Of a stretch of 31,814 nt of DNA, positions 24,853-31,814 are shown piece after piece; position 1 is the first letter of the stretch; every line of letters starts with the position of its first letter. The notes beneath the pieces are model-generated. The model was not told the origin of the DNA, did not search any database, and was given only the letters and a program-made list of their open reading frames with translations. Source of the stretch: Deltaproteobacteria bacterium (lineage in GTDB: Bacteria > Desulfobacterota > DSM-4660 > Desulfatiglandales > Desulfatiglandaceae); assembly GCA_003646995.1 (NCBI GenBank), contig QMLZ01000009.1, forward strand, positions 1-31,814, written 5' to 3'. The position numbers and the translations under genes were made by a program.

Positions 24853-27800
24853 TCACAGAGCTGATGTGCCGATCCTCTGTATTTCCATGATAACCCTTCT
24901 CAAGATCTCTTCATGGGCTAGACCCGGGGTTCTTATTTGTAGACGAGTGGGTGAAACAAGGCGAAACCGCGATGGCTTCCGTGTAATCATTTTAACTAGG
25001 TTCTCGGTGTCTATGGGACTCGCCTCAGTAAATGATACTGAAATCAGCGAATCGCCCACGTCAAGTTTGGCGATAGCAAGTTCCCTAAGCATAAGACGCA
25101 GGCGCACCAACTGGAACAAATTCTCTACCTCCTCGGGAGGTGGACCAAAGCGATCCCTGACCTCTTCTTTCAGCCGCTGAAGTTGGTCCTTTTCCCGAAC
25201 TGTGGAGAGTCTTCGGTATAGATTAAGCCTGATATCCATATCGCCAATATATCGCTCTGGCAAACGAGCCGGAATGGGCAAATTGATCTCCGGCTCCGGG
25301 AGTTCGTGCCAGGGCTCTCCCTTGAGTTCCGCCACTGCTTGCTCCACGAGTTTCATGTATAGCTCGTAGCCGATGGCAGTAATGTGACCGGATTGGGCAA
25401 AACCCAGTATATTCCCCCCACCACGTATTTTTAAATCGTGCATGGCTAGTTGCAGCCCCGCTCCTAAATGAGAAAAGTCCATAAGGGCCTTTAGCCGTTT
25501 TTCAGCATCTTTTGTCATCCTGGTTCCATCAGAAAAAAGAAGATAGGCGTATGCCTTCTCCCGGGACCTGCCCACCCGACCCCGCAGCTGGTAGATCTGG
25601 GCCAGGCCCAGCCGTTCGACGCCTGTGATGATTATTGTATTTGCCGTGGGTATGTCCAGGCCTGATTCAATAATGGTAGAGCACACTAAAACATCTACTT
25701 CCTTTTTGAGAAACCGTAACATCGTTTGTTCGAGATCTTTTTCTTTCATCTGGCCATGGGCGACGGCGATTCTGGCAAAGGGAACCAGGTTGCCCAATTG
25801 TTCCGCACAGCGGTCAATTGTCTGAACCTTGTTGTGCACGTAAAATACCTGCCCCCCTCTGTCCAGCTCCGCTTGTATTGCCCTCAGTATAAGGTCTTCA
25901 TCGTAAGCGGATACGGTTGTTTGTATGGAAAGTCGGTCCTCAGGGGGTGTCTCTATGATGCTGAGGTCCCTCAAGCCCGTCATGGAAAGCTGCAGAGTGC
26001 GCGGAATAGGAGTAGCAGTAAGAGCTAGCACATCCACCAGAGCCCTGTATTTTTTTAGGGCCTCTTTTTGCTTGACCCCGAAGCGTTGCTCCTCGTCAAT
26101 TATCAAGAGACCCAAGTTGGAAAATGAGACGTCCTTTTGAAGCAGCCTATGGGTTCCAATGATGATATCTATTTGTCCTGAGCGCAAGGCAGCGAGGATT
26201 TGCGCTTGTTCCTTGCGGCTTTTGAATCTGCTCAGGATAGCTACTCTTATACGGTAAGGCTTCATTCTTTTAGAAAACGTATCGTAATGTTGCTCGGCCA
26301 GCACCGTAGTGGGAACCAGCATGGCAACTTGCTTTCCGTCGCACACAGCCTTGAAGGCAGCCCTCAAGGCGACCTCGGTCTTTCCGAAACCCACATCACC
26401 GCAGATAAGTCGGTCCATGGGCCGCTCAGAAGTCATGTCCCTTATAACATCTTCAATGGCCTTTATTTGGTCAGGGGTTTCCTCGTGTTCAAATGCGGCT
26501 TCAAATTCCTTGAAAAGAGTATCGGGTGGTGAAAATGCGAATCCTTTTTTATGCATGCGTATGGCATAGAGATCTACTAATTGTTTTGCGATTTCTCTGA
26601 TAGAGCGCTTGGCCCTTTGCTTGGCCACATTCCAAGATCTCCCCCCAAGCCGGTCCAGTTTGGGAAGTTTGTCGTCCGTGCCAACGTATCTTTGAAGTAT
26701 ACTTATGCGATGTGCGGGGATGTATAATTTGTCATTTTCAGCGTAATTGATTAACAGGAAGTCACTTTCCTTTCCGCCTACCTGCATTTTGAAAAGGCCG
26801 CCGTATCGCCCAATACCGTGGTCTTCATGAACGATTAAGTCCCCCTCTTTCAACTGGCTGATACTTGACCAACGGAGAGCTGATGGGGCCTCCTTGGCCT
26901 TGGGTGCTGGTCTTTTCGGGCCGAATATTTCGTCCTCTGTAATCACAAAAAGGGACATTTCGGGCCAGGCGAAGCCCCTGGTAAGTCTTCCTGTACATAT
27001 GAAAATGCCGCTTCGGAAAACCACTTGCTTCCACGATCTGGCGACTTGCTCCACTTCCACTCCGTAGTTGTGGAGAATCTGAGTGAGCCGTTGTGCCTGC
27101 CTTTCAGTCCTTGTTACCAGAACCACACAGGCCCCTGAAGCGGCCCATTGTGACACCTGGCGGGCGAGAGGCGCCATGGAAATTCTTCCCTTGCCTTCCA
27201 CAACAAGGTCCAATTGGTAATCAACGGGTCTGACGGGCTGTGTGGAAAGAACAAACCCAGACACGGTTTGGTGGCTCGCATCGAGAGACCCAATATGGAG
27301 CCGCTGGTGTTTGGAGCACAGGCTGTCAAATTCCTTCGCCGGGACAAGGAGTCCGTGCGCCTCAGGGAATGGGATTCCCTTTCGTGATGCTTCTTTGTGA
27401 TACCGTGCGATATCATCTTCAAATCGTTTCTTTGTGGTCTCGAGGTGGGAGGCAAATCTGTGGGGCTCGATAAAGACAACCAGGGAGTCTGCTGGCACGT
27501 AGTCAAATAGAGTCCCTGGGTTTTGGTAAAAATGGTTGAGCCACGCCTCAATTCCAGGGAATCTGCTGCCTTCGGCACCGTAACGGGGTAAGCGACCCAT
27601 GGACCTGGCTCTTTTCAGATGTCTTGCCGTGGTTATAACCTCACAGCAAGGGATCAATACTAATTCTCTAAGAGTTGATAGGCTCCTTTGACTTACAGGA
27701 TCGAAGTACCTGATGGACTCGAGGGTATCTGCCCAAAACTCCAGACGTACGGGATAGGGATGAAGAGGCGGAAATACATCTAGGATACTGCCCCTCACTG

Positions 27801-28326
27801 CATAATCGCCCCTTTCTTCAACAAGCGAACTTCTGGAGTACCCGGATGATTCAAGATAATCAACCAATTCATTCCTTTCGAATTCTTCTCCCACCTCAAG
27901 GAGCTCCAGGGACTTCAGGAAGTCAGGTTTTGGCATAATTCGATACGTGACCGCATCCAGTGAGCTCACTGCCACTACACGGGGATTAGAGACTAGTTGG
28001 TAAAGCGCCTCAAGGCGGCTTGTTATGACCTCCTGATGAGGACTGAGGCCGCTCAAGGGGGAGATATCGTACGAAGGGAAGTGGAAAAGCCGTTTTTCAG
28101 AATAGTTGTCTACTGTGTCTTCGGACATGAAAAAGCGTAATTGATTGAGGAGTCTTAAGGCCTCTTTTTGATCAGGGGTAAGCACGAGGCACGGGCGCTT
28201 GTGCTTTTCAAAGAACCTGGAAAGGAAAAAAGATCTCGCCGCATCATCCAGACCCTTAATGGTGACAAGCCTGTGCCCTTGCTCAATGGCCTTGTTTAGT
28301 TGGTCGAGAAGTTTGAGGGCTTGCAT
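24853..28326 (-). CDS. mfd: transcription-repair coupling factor
   Basis: A 1157-residue Mfd protein, full length for the family. It removes stalled RNA polymerase and recruits UvrA. Domains in order: a UvrB-like N-terminal part (about 1-330), the RNA-polymerase-interacting CarD-like domain around 480-560 ('GDLIVHEDHGIGRYGG'), the RecG-like SF2 translocase with motif I GDVGFGKTE near 640-650 and motif II DEEQ near 743, 'SGLDIPTANTII' and 'YQLRGRVGRS' in the second lobe, and the C-terminal TRCF domain ('ELPEPEINLPIPARLP'). A large inverted repeat abuts the ATG and covers the place where a ribosome site would lie. It heads the minus-strand run with the two PPIases. Confidence 0.97.
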   Translation of the reverse strand: MQALKLLDQLNKAIEQGHRLVTIKGLDDAARSFFLSRFFEKHKRPCLVLTPDQKEALRLLNQLRFFMSEDTVDNYSEKRLFHFPSYDISPLSGLSPHQEVITSRLEALYQLVSNPRVVAVSSLDAVTYRIMPKPDFLKSLELLEVGEEFERNELVDYLESSGYSRSSLVEERGDYAVRGSILDVFPPLHPYPVRLEFWADTLESIRYFDPVSQRSLSTLRELVLIPCCEVITTARHLKRARSMGRLPRYGAEGSRFPGIEAWLNHFYQNPGTLFDYVPADSLVVFIEPHRFASHLETTKKRFEDDIARYHKEASRKGIPFPEAHGLLVPAKEFDSLCSKHQRLHIGSLDASHQTVSGFVLSTQPVRPVDYQLDLVVEGKGRISMAPLARQVSQWAASGACVVLVTRTERQAQRLTQILHNYGVEVEQVARSWKQVVFRSGIFICTGRLTRGFAWPEMSLFVITEDEIFGPKRPAPKAKEAPSALRWSSISQLKEGDLIVHEDHGIGRYGGLFKMQVGGKESDFLLINYAENDKLYIPAHRISILQRYVGTDDKLPKLDRLGGRSWNVAKQRAKRSIREIAKQLVDLYAIRMHKKGFAFSPPDTLFKEFEAAFEHEETPDQIKAIEDVIRDMTSERPMDRLICGDVGFGKTEVALRAAFKAVCDGKQVAMLVPTTVLAEQHYDTFSKRMKPYRIRVAILSRFKSRKEQAQILAALRSGQIDIIIGTHRLLQKDVSFSNLGLLIIDEEQRFGVKQKEALKKYRALVDVLALTATPIPRTLQLSMTGLRDLSIIETPPEDRLSIQTTVSAYDEDLILRAIQAELDRGGQVFYVHNKVQTIDRCAEQLGNLVPFARIAVAHGQMKEKDLEQTMLRFLKKEVDVLVCSTIIESGLDIPTANTIIITGVERLGLAQIYQLRGRVGRSREKAYAYLLFSDGTRMTKDAEKRLKALMDFSHLGAGLQLAMHDLKIRGGGNILGFAQSGHITAIGYELYMKLVEQAVAELKGEPWHELPEPEINLPIPARLPERYIGDMDIRLNLYRRLSTVREKDQLQRLKEEVRDRFGPPPEEVENLFQLVRLRLMLRELAIAKLDVGDSLISVSFTEASPIDTENLVKMITRKPSRFRLVSPTRLQIRTPGLAHEEILRRVIMEIQRIGTSAL

Positions 28327-28352
28327 AATGATACTTTCGCGAAAGTATTATT
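28327..28352. promoter_or_regulatory. mfd: near-perfect 26-bp inverted repeat against the mfd start codon
   Basis: The core ATACTTTCGCGAAAGTAT at 28331-28348 is a perfect 18-bp palindrome; the arms extend to 28327 and 28352 with one mismatched pair. It touches the mfd ATG. It could be an operator, or a hairpin in the mRNA that hides the start region. It is not followed by a U-run in either direction, which argues against a terminator. Confidence 0.55.
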
Positions 28353-28411
28353 TATTCAGGTTACCAAAGGGAAATCGGGAAGGCAACATAGGAGGTTGAC
28401 GAAACACGGCC

Positions 28412-28463
28412 AAAAAGGGCCCCCGGGAACAGGCTAGGGCCTGTGCCCACGGGAGCCCTTTTT
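28412..28463 (-). terminator. strong intrinsic terminator after the ABM-domain gene
   Basis: On the minus strand AAAAAGGGC pairs with GCCCTTTTT, with a long inner stem in which ACAGGC pairs with GCCTGT around a 3-base loop TAG-type turn. It lies 31 bp after the stop of the ABM-domain gene and ends in TTTTT. Because the outer stem starts with AAAAA it could work in both directions, but no plus-strand gene ends just before it. It isolates mfd from the ABM gene. Confidence 0.85.
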
Positions 28464-28494
28464 CTCACCTTCAATATGATTGTATGGGGCGAAG

Positions 28495-28782
28495 TTAACC
28501 GTAAAGGTAGCTGGAGTACTCTGTCTTTTGGCCCAGCAAATTATCTATCTTATTTTGAACCTCCGCCCTTTGCTCACTCTTGGCCCAACGCTGCCAGTCT
28601 TCGAGGCTCTGCCAGGTGCTGATAACCAGGTACTCCTCTGGATCGTCTATGTTTCTAAGGGTTTCACCTGAGATATAGCCGGGTTGGGCCGTTGCAAGGG
28701 CCCTCAACTGGATGAGAAGGGGCAGCAACTCTGCTTCTTTTTCCTTGGATACTTTTCTTCTTATTATGATTTTAACCGCCAT
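28495..28782 (-). CDS. antibiotic-biosynthesis-monooxygenase (ABM) fold protein
   Basis: A 95-residue dimeric alpha/beta-barrel-type protein of the ABM superfamily. The pattern 'VKIIIRRKVSKEKEAELLPLLIQLRALATAQPGYISGETL' cut short is typical, with 'YLVISTWQSLEDWQRWAKS' following and a tail ending 'YSSYLYG'. Members include quinol monooxygenases and haem-degrading enzymes, but many are of unknown role; no haem ligand can be assigned here. It has an excellent ribosome site, AAAGGAGG, 8 bp before the ATG. It is monocistronic, closed by its own terminator. Confidence 0.85.
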   Translation of the reverse strand: MAVKIIIRRKVSKEKEAELLPLLIQLRALATAQPGYISGETLRNIDDPEEYLVISTWQSLEDWQRWAKSEQRAEVQNKIDNLLGQKTEYSSYLYG

Positions 28783-29034
28783 GTCATCGCCTCCTTTCCA
28801 TATCTGTTGGCATGGCTTTGAACGCCTAAGGACCAGTGGTATTGGTGTTAGTGGGGAGTGCTTCCATGTGCCCCGTCCTCAGGATATCTTTAGTTAGGAG
28901 TAAAATAAAATGGACAAGTCTCAAATAATTTTTTAAATTCTATCATATTATGAACGAATGTAAATGGAAAAGTTTAGCAGCTTTCTGGCAGCAGCCACGG
29001 AAAGACTCCAAGGGCTAGGTGTAGCGGGGAGAAG

Positions 29035-29286
29035 ATGGCAGAGGCAGGAGAATTCGTTAAGATTGCCATAATTGAAAATGACATAGAGGCCCTTCTTTTG
29101 GACTCTGTGCTCACCGAAAGAAATATCCCCCATCATATGCGGTCGTATCACGACACTGCCTATGATGGATTGTTCCAGACTCAGAAGGGGTGGGGACATG
29201 TAAGTGCGCCAAAGGAGTTCGAGGAGGAGATAATTGAAATACTGTCAGACATTAGAAAACAGGCTAGCAAGCCAGGTGATGTATAA
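29035..29286 (+). CDS. small DUF2007-like protein (putative signal transducing protein family)
   Basis: An 83-residue soluble protein. The pattern 'KIAIIENDIEALLLDSVLTERNIPHHM', a glycine-tryptophan turn 'KGWGHVSAP' and an acidic helix 'EFEEEIIEILSDI' resembles DUF2007 proteins, a ferredoxin-like fold of unproven function. No catalytic residues are evident. GGGGAGA lies just before the ATG. It stands alone between a 252-bp divergent gap and the 342-bp gap in front of the PilZ gene. The family call is by eye and could be wrong. Confidence 0.6.
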   Translation: MAEAGEFVKIAIIENDIEALLLDSVLTERNIPHHMRSYHDTAYDGLFQTQKGWGHVSAPKEFEEEIIEILSDIRKQASKPGDV

Positions 29287-29628
29287 GAAATTATACTCAA
29301 GAGCGTCAGCTATTTGACAACTTAATTGGTATTTTCTGAGAAACGACTTTGGGGGATCCAGGCAAAAGGACGCCTGATGCCGGATTTGCGTGGCTTTGTG
29401 GAGTTTTATGTGACGGCTTAGGCGCGATCGTTTTGTGGCATCAAAATTGCAAATAAAATTGGTGTGTTAGTCTTAAAAGGACCGAGGCGAGTAACTTAAT
29501 GACATTGGGATCCTACGAGAAGAGATGGCCCCGGTGGAGGAGGATCCTGAGGGTCGCGGATATTTGCATAGCATAAGGCGAGGAGGATTCAGCCATTTAA
29601 GTAAGCTGCCATTACGGGAGATGATAAC
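29287..29628 (+). other. 342-bp non-coding leader region before the PilZ gene
   Basis: I see no gene here: the open frame from 29525 runs into the PilZ gene in another register and has no family resemblance. The stretch holds a candidate sigma-54 promoter (29436-29451) and, in the predicted leader, an inverted pair GGATCCT at 29508-29514 and AGGATCC at 29541-29547 around 26 bases, plus a short CAGGC/GCCTG hairpin before the promoter. None matches a riboswitch class I know. Confidence 0.5.
29436..29451 (+). promoter_or_regulatory. candidate sigma-54 (-24/-12) promoter for the PilZ gene
   Basis: TGGCATCAAAATTGCA fits the sigma-54 consensus TGGCAYRNNNNTTGCW with one mismatch and the exact GG-N10-GC spacing. 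Transcription would begin near 29463, giving a leader of about 165 nt to the PilZ ATG at 29629. No enhancer-binding site can be named. Confidence 0.5.
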
Positions 29629-30006
29629 ATGCAAAACAATACTATGCCTGGCGGGTTGGTTGAAAGGCGGTCGGAACCAAGAAAGACCCCGGAAGAGTAC
29701 TACGCGGTGGAGTTTTCCATAGAAGGCCTTGAGCTTCCTTACCAGTTTCGCATTTGGAACATGGCTTCCAGATCCATGTGTGTACTGGTAAAGGAGGGTT
29801 CAGATATCCTTTCAAGGTTAAAGGTTGGGGACAAGCTAAATATGAAGTATTACGTGGGAGGATCCGTGGCAGAGGCCGAATACAGGCCCACAGCCATAAG
29901 ACACATAACAAAGAGCGAAGACGGGCGTTTTAAGGGACACTATTTGATCGGGCTTGAGATACTTGCGGGCGAAAGCCAAGGTGATGGTCATTTAGCAAAA
30001 AATTAA
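29629..30006 (+). CDS. PilZ-domain protein with degenerate second motif
   Basis: A 125-residue cytosolic protein made of one PilZ domain. The RxxxR signature that grips c-di-GMP is present as RSEPR at residues 14-18. The second signature, normally [D/N]xSxxG, reads NMASRS in 'IWNMASRSMCVLV', so the Ser and Gly positions have Ala and Ser; binding may be weak or changed. The rest follows the fold: 'LKVGDKLNMKYYVG' and a final strand 'HYLIGLEI'. PilZ proteins couple c-di-GMP to motility, adhesion or transcription; the output is not visible here. GGAG lies 8 bp before the ATG. It is separated from cdaA by 223 bp. Confidence 0.85.
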   Translation: MQNNTMPGGLVERRSEPRKTPEEYYAVEFSIEGLELPYQFRIWNMASRSMCVLVKEGSDILSRLKVGDKLNMKYYVGGSVAEAEYRPTAIRHITKSEDGRFKGHYLIGLEILAGESQGDGHLAKN

Positions 30007-30229
30007 AAATCCCATATTCTTTATCATGCCACTGCGCCGAGATTATTCAACGGCCGATCCCAAACATACCTGCTATTTATGATTGTCACGCACAGATCCT
30101 TTCCTAATACTTGCGTTACTCAAGGTCATGAATTAAAAGATTGTAACAAGAGTTCTTATTGATCTAATAATATGGGTCTCTGACTGATCAGATAGTGCAA
30201 TAGAAAGTCCGGAAGGCTCTCGAAGAGAT

Positions 30230-31426
30230 ATGACAGCTTTTTCAATCATTTCCAACCTGCGCGCTCAGGATATACTTGACATACTTTTAATGACGATTCT
30301 TGTGTACCACCTCTATTTATGGTTTTGGGGAACAAAGGCATTCAAGGCCCTGGTAGGACTAGTAGCGCTTGGTGCAGTATTTACAGTGGCCAAATCATGG
30401 GGTCTTTTCTTAACAACCTGGGTTTTCCAAATATTGTGGCAGGTTCTTGTATTACTCCTGATCATATTGTTCCAATCCGAGATTCGACAGGTCCTGGAAA
30501 AAGTCAATCCACTTAGGTTCTTTGGCCTGAGATCCGGCACCTCAGAAGAAGACTGGGTTGATCAACTTTCAACCGGTACCTTCTTGCTAGCGAAAAAGAA
30601 AGTTGGGGCGCTGTTGATCATTGAAAGGGGAGACCTAGTGGATGAATGGATTACCGGCGGGCTTGAGATGGAGGCAATTCCTAGGCCGGAGATCTTAATG
30701 AGTATTTTCCACAAAGGATCGCCAGTACACGACGGGGCGGCACTTATTAGGTCCGGTAAACTTTCGAGGGTGGCGTGCTATCTTCCCCTGAGTTCAAGGG
30801 AAGGGCTTCCAGAGCAATGGGGCACACGCCATAGAGCCGCCCTAGGTCTGAGTGAACGATGCGATGCATGGGTGATCGTCGTATCCGAGGAGACGGGCAC
30901 GGTCTCGGTGATGCGCGGAGGAGAACATTGGAAAATATCTGACGGGATTCAGTTGGGCCGTCTTTTGAGGGAGGCGGTTGCCCCACCTTCCGGGGGCAGT
31001 CAAGGATTGAGTCAAAAGCTTATCACTCTGGTGCGGAGGCGCTTTAAGTTAAAATTGGCAATCTTGGGGCTTGTAACCGTTTTTTGGCTTATGCTGGCAG
31101 GGCAGCAGAACTTTGAGGTCTCTGTGAACGTCCCAATAGAGCTTAGGAATATTCCGGCCAACCTACAAATAGTTGAGCCAGCCAATCCCATGGTGAAGGT
31201 CACTTGCAGGGGCTTAAGGAAAGACGCCAGCACCCTCAATCCAGACAATGTGAGGGCAAGGCTGGACCTCACCCTAGCGAAGTGGGGAAGGAGGACTTTT
31301 AGGATCACCCGCGATCAAATTACGCTCCCAACCGACAGGATTTCAATAGTGAACATAGAACCGAAACAAATAAAGTTTAAACTCAGACAGACTTCCGGAA
31401 AGACGAAAAAGGATATGCAGGAGTGA
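30230..31426 (+). CDS. cdaA: membrane diadenylate cyclase CdaA fused to a YbbR (CdaR-like) domain
   Basis: A 398-residue protein that should make c-di-AMP from two ATP. Three membrane helices fill about residues 15-82; the cytosolic DAC domain at about 90-245 holds the catalytic DGA at 168-170 and RHRAA at 200-204. A fourth membrane helix at about 273-290 takes the chain back to the periplasm, where one YbbR-like beta domain (about 295-390, 'VSVNVPIELRNIPANLQIV') follows. In Firmicutes CdaA is near 270 residues and the YbbR repeats are on a separate regulator, CdaR, so here sensor and enzyme are one polypeptide. GAAGAG precedes the ATG. The next small membrane gene starts 4 bp after the stop. 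Confidence 0.92.
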   Translation: MTAFSIISNLRAQDILDILLMTILVYHLYLWFWGTKAFKALVGLVALGAVFTVAKSWGLFLTTWVFQILWQVLVLLLIILFQSEIRQVLEKVNPLRFFGLRSGTSEEDWVDQLSTGTFLLAKKKVGALLIIERGDLVDEWITGGLEMEAIPRPEILMSIFHKGSPVHDGAALIRSGKLSRVACYLPLSSREGLPEQWGTRHRAALGLSERCDAWVIVVSEETGTVSVMRGGEHWKISDGIQLGRLLREAVAPPSGGSQGLSQKLITLVRRRFKLKLAILGLVTVFWLMLAGQQNFEVSVNVPIELRNIPANLQIVEPANPMVKVTCRGLRKDASTLNPDNVRARLDLTLAKWGRRTFRITRDQITLPTDRISIVNIEPKQIKFKLRQTSGKTKKDMQE

Positions 31427-31430
31427 CTAA

Positions 31431-31742
31431 ATGGCAAGGAATTTCAAGAAAATAAACCATTTAGCTATTATAGGGTTCCTGTTGCCCTTTGCGGCTAGCG
31501 CTTTAGTGGCTGTTTTGGTTGTGGTGGTGCAAAAGGATTTCTCCCAACTCAGTTTCCTTGTGCCATATCTTACTGCTGTTCCTTTAGTTCTCTGTTCGGG
31601 CCTAGTATGCTCCGTGCGCTCAATTCCGCTAATCGAAGATCGGAATGACAAAGACTATGCCTACTCGGGCCTAACCCTGAATATCCTTTTTATAATTATC
31701 TACTGTATTTCACTTTTCTATTTTCTCGGGTTTCCTAATTAA
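31431..31742 (+). CDS. small hydrophobic membrane protein, unknown
   Basis: A 103-residue protein with three probable membrane helices at about 11-34, 42-62 and 77-99, a basic start ('ARNFKKINH') and a charged loop 'EDRNDKDYAYSG' between the last two. I do not recognise a family. AGGAG lies 7 bp before the ATG and the gene begins 4 bp after cdaA, so the two are surely cotranscribed; it might be an accessory of the cyclase, which is inference only. Confidence 0.7.
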   Translation: MARNFKKINHLAIIGFLLPFAASALVAVLVVVVQKDFSQLSFLVPYLTAVPLVLCSGLVCSVRSIPLIEDRNDKDYAYSGLTLNILFIIIYCISLFYFLGFPN

Positions 31743-31796
31743 TTTTTCTTTATTTAGCCAGTTCTTTTTTCTTGACATAAGGAGGTTTTTTTCCTA

Positions 31797-31814
31797 GAAG
31801 TGTCACGAAGTGTC
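31797..31814. repeat. 8-bp direct repeat with 10-bp period at the right edge
   Basis: GAAGTGTC occurs at 31797-31804 and again at 31807-31814, cut by the window end. It follows AAGGAGG at about 31781 and a TTGACA at about 31774. It could be the start of a tandem repeat, an operator array, a mobile-element end, or chance. Confidence 0.35.

Noticed and set aside
29345..29400. GGCAAAAGGACGCC... resembling part of a c-di-GMP riboswitch in front of the PilZ gene
   Set aside because: The conserved tetraloop, receptor and paired stems of the GEMM class are not present, and the stretch lies upstream of the predicted promoter.
29525..29722. 65-codon open frame before and across the PilZ start
   Set aside because: It overlaps the PilZ gene in another register, has no convincing ribosome site and no family resemblance.
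1..31814. tRNA, rRNA, CRISPR array, prophage or transposase genes
   Set aside because: I looked for conserved tRNA T-arm patterns, regularly spaced repeats and transposase or integrase motifs and saw none; a covariance-model scan could still find a small RNA.

Overview
The window reads as chromosome from an anaerobic Gram-negative bacterium, most likely of the Desulfobacterota (delta-proteobacterial) type. This rests on outer-membrane biogenesis proteins (SurA-type and lipoprotein PPIases, LolA/LolB-like proteins), RpoH, a tungsten-type aldehyde ferredoxin oxidoreductase with its own ubiquitin-like/E1-like partners, a fused TRAP permease, a free methylmalonyl-CoA-mutase-type B12 domain, a membrane diadenylate cyclase and a PilZ protein. 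The taxon is inferred from gene content and was not searched. Genes are dense and sit on both strands. I see no rRNA, tRNA, CRISPR array, prophage or complete insertion sequence.

Layout. 1-1898 (+): end of a DUF3426 membrane protein, then a two-TM RCK potassium channel. 1911-2735 (-): a GlmU-like nucleotidyltransferase. 2984-6714 (+): free B12-binding domain, LolA-like secreted protein, PriA. 6680-7630 (-): a secreted MEMO/AmrB protein, tail-to-tail with priA. 7814-9751 (+): TlpA-like lipoprotein, amidohydrolase, nitroreductase. 9809-11383 (-): a fused HisH-HisF of eukaryotic (HIS7/HISN4) architecture. 11483-16947: AOR (-), divergent from a fused TRAP permease (+), then two ubiquitin-like MoaD/ThiS proteins and an E1-like ThiF/MoeB enzyme (+). 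16966-28326 (-): a housekeeping run in transcription order mfd, lipoprotein PPIase, SurA-like PPIase, rodZ, tyrS, rpoH, TPR lipoprotein, LolB-like lipoprotein. 28495-28782 (-): ABM-domain protein. 29035-31742 (+): DUF2007-like protein, PilZ protein behind a candidate sigma-54 promoter, CdaA fused to a YbbR domain, and a small membrane protein.

How they work together. The AOR region looks like a tungsten-enzyme module: oxidoreductase, activated sulfur carriers with their adenylating enzyme for the pterin cofactor, and possibly substrate import. The long minus-strand run joins transcription-coupled repair, periplasmic folding, cell shape, translation and the heat-shock sigma factor; the last three genes are linked by 4-bp overlaps. 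The right end places c-di-AMP synthesis beside a PilZ-family (c-di-GMP-type) protein.

The clearest oddity is the eukaryote-type HisHF fusion standing outside any histidine operon. Next are the AOR/twin-ubiquitin-like/E1 cluster, whose second ubiquitin-like protein lacks the terminal Gly-Gly, the CdaA-YbbR fusion, the secreted MEMO protein, and a near-perfect 26-bp inverted repeat against the mfd start codon.
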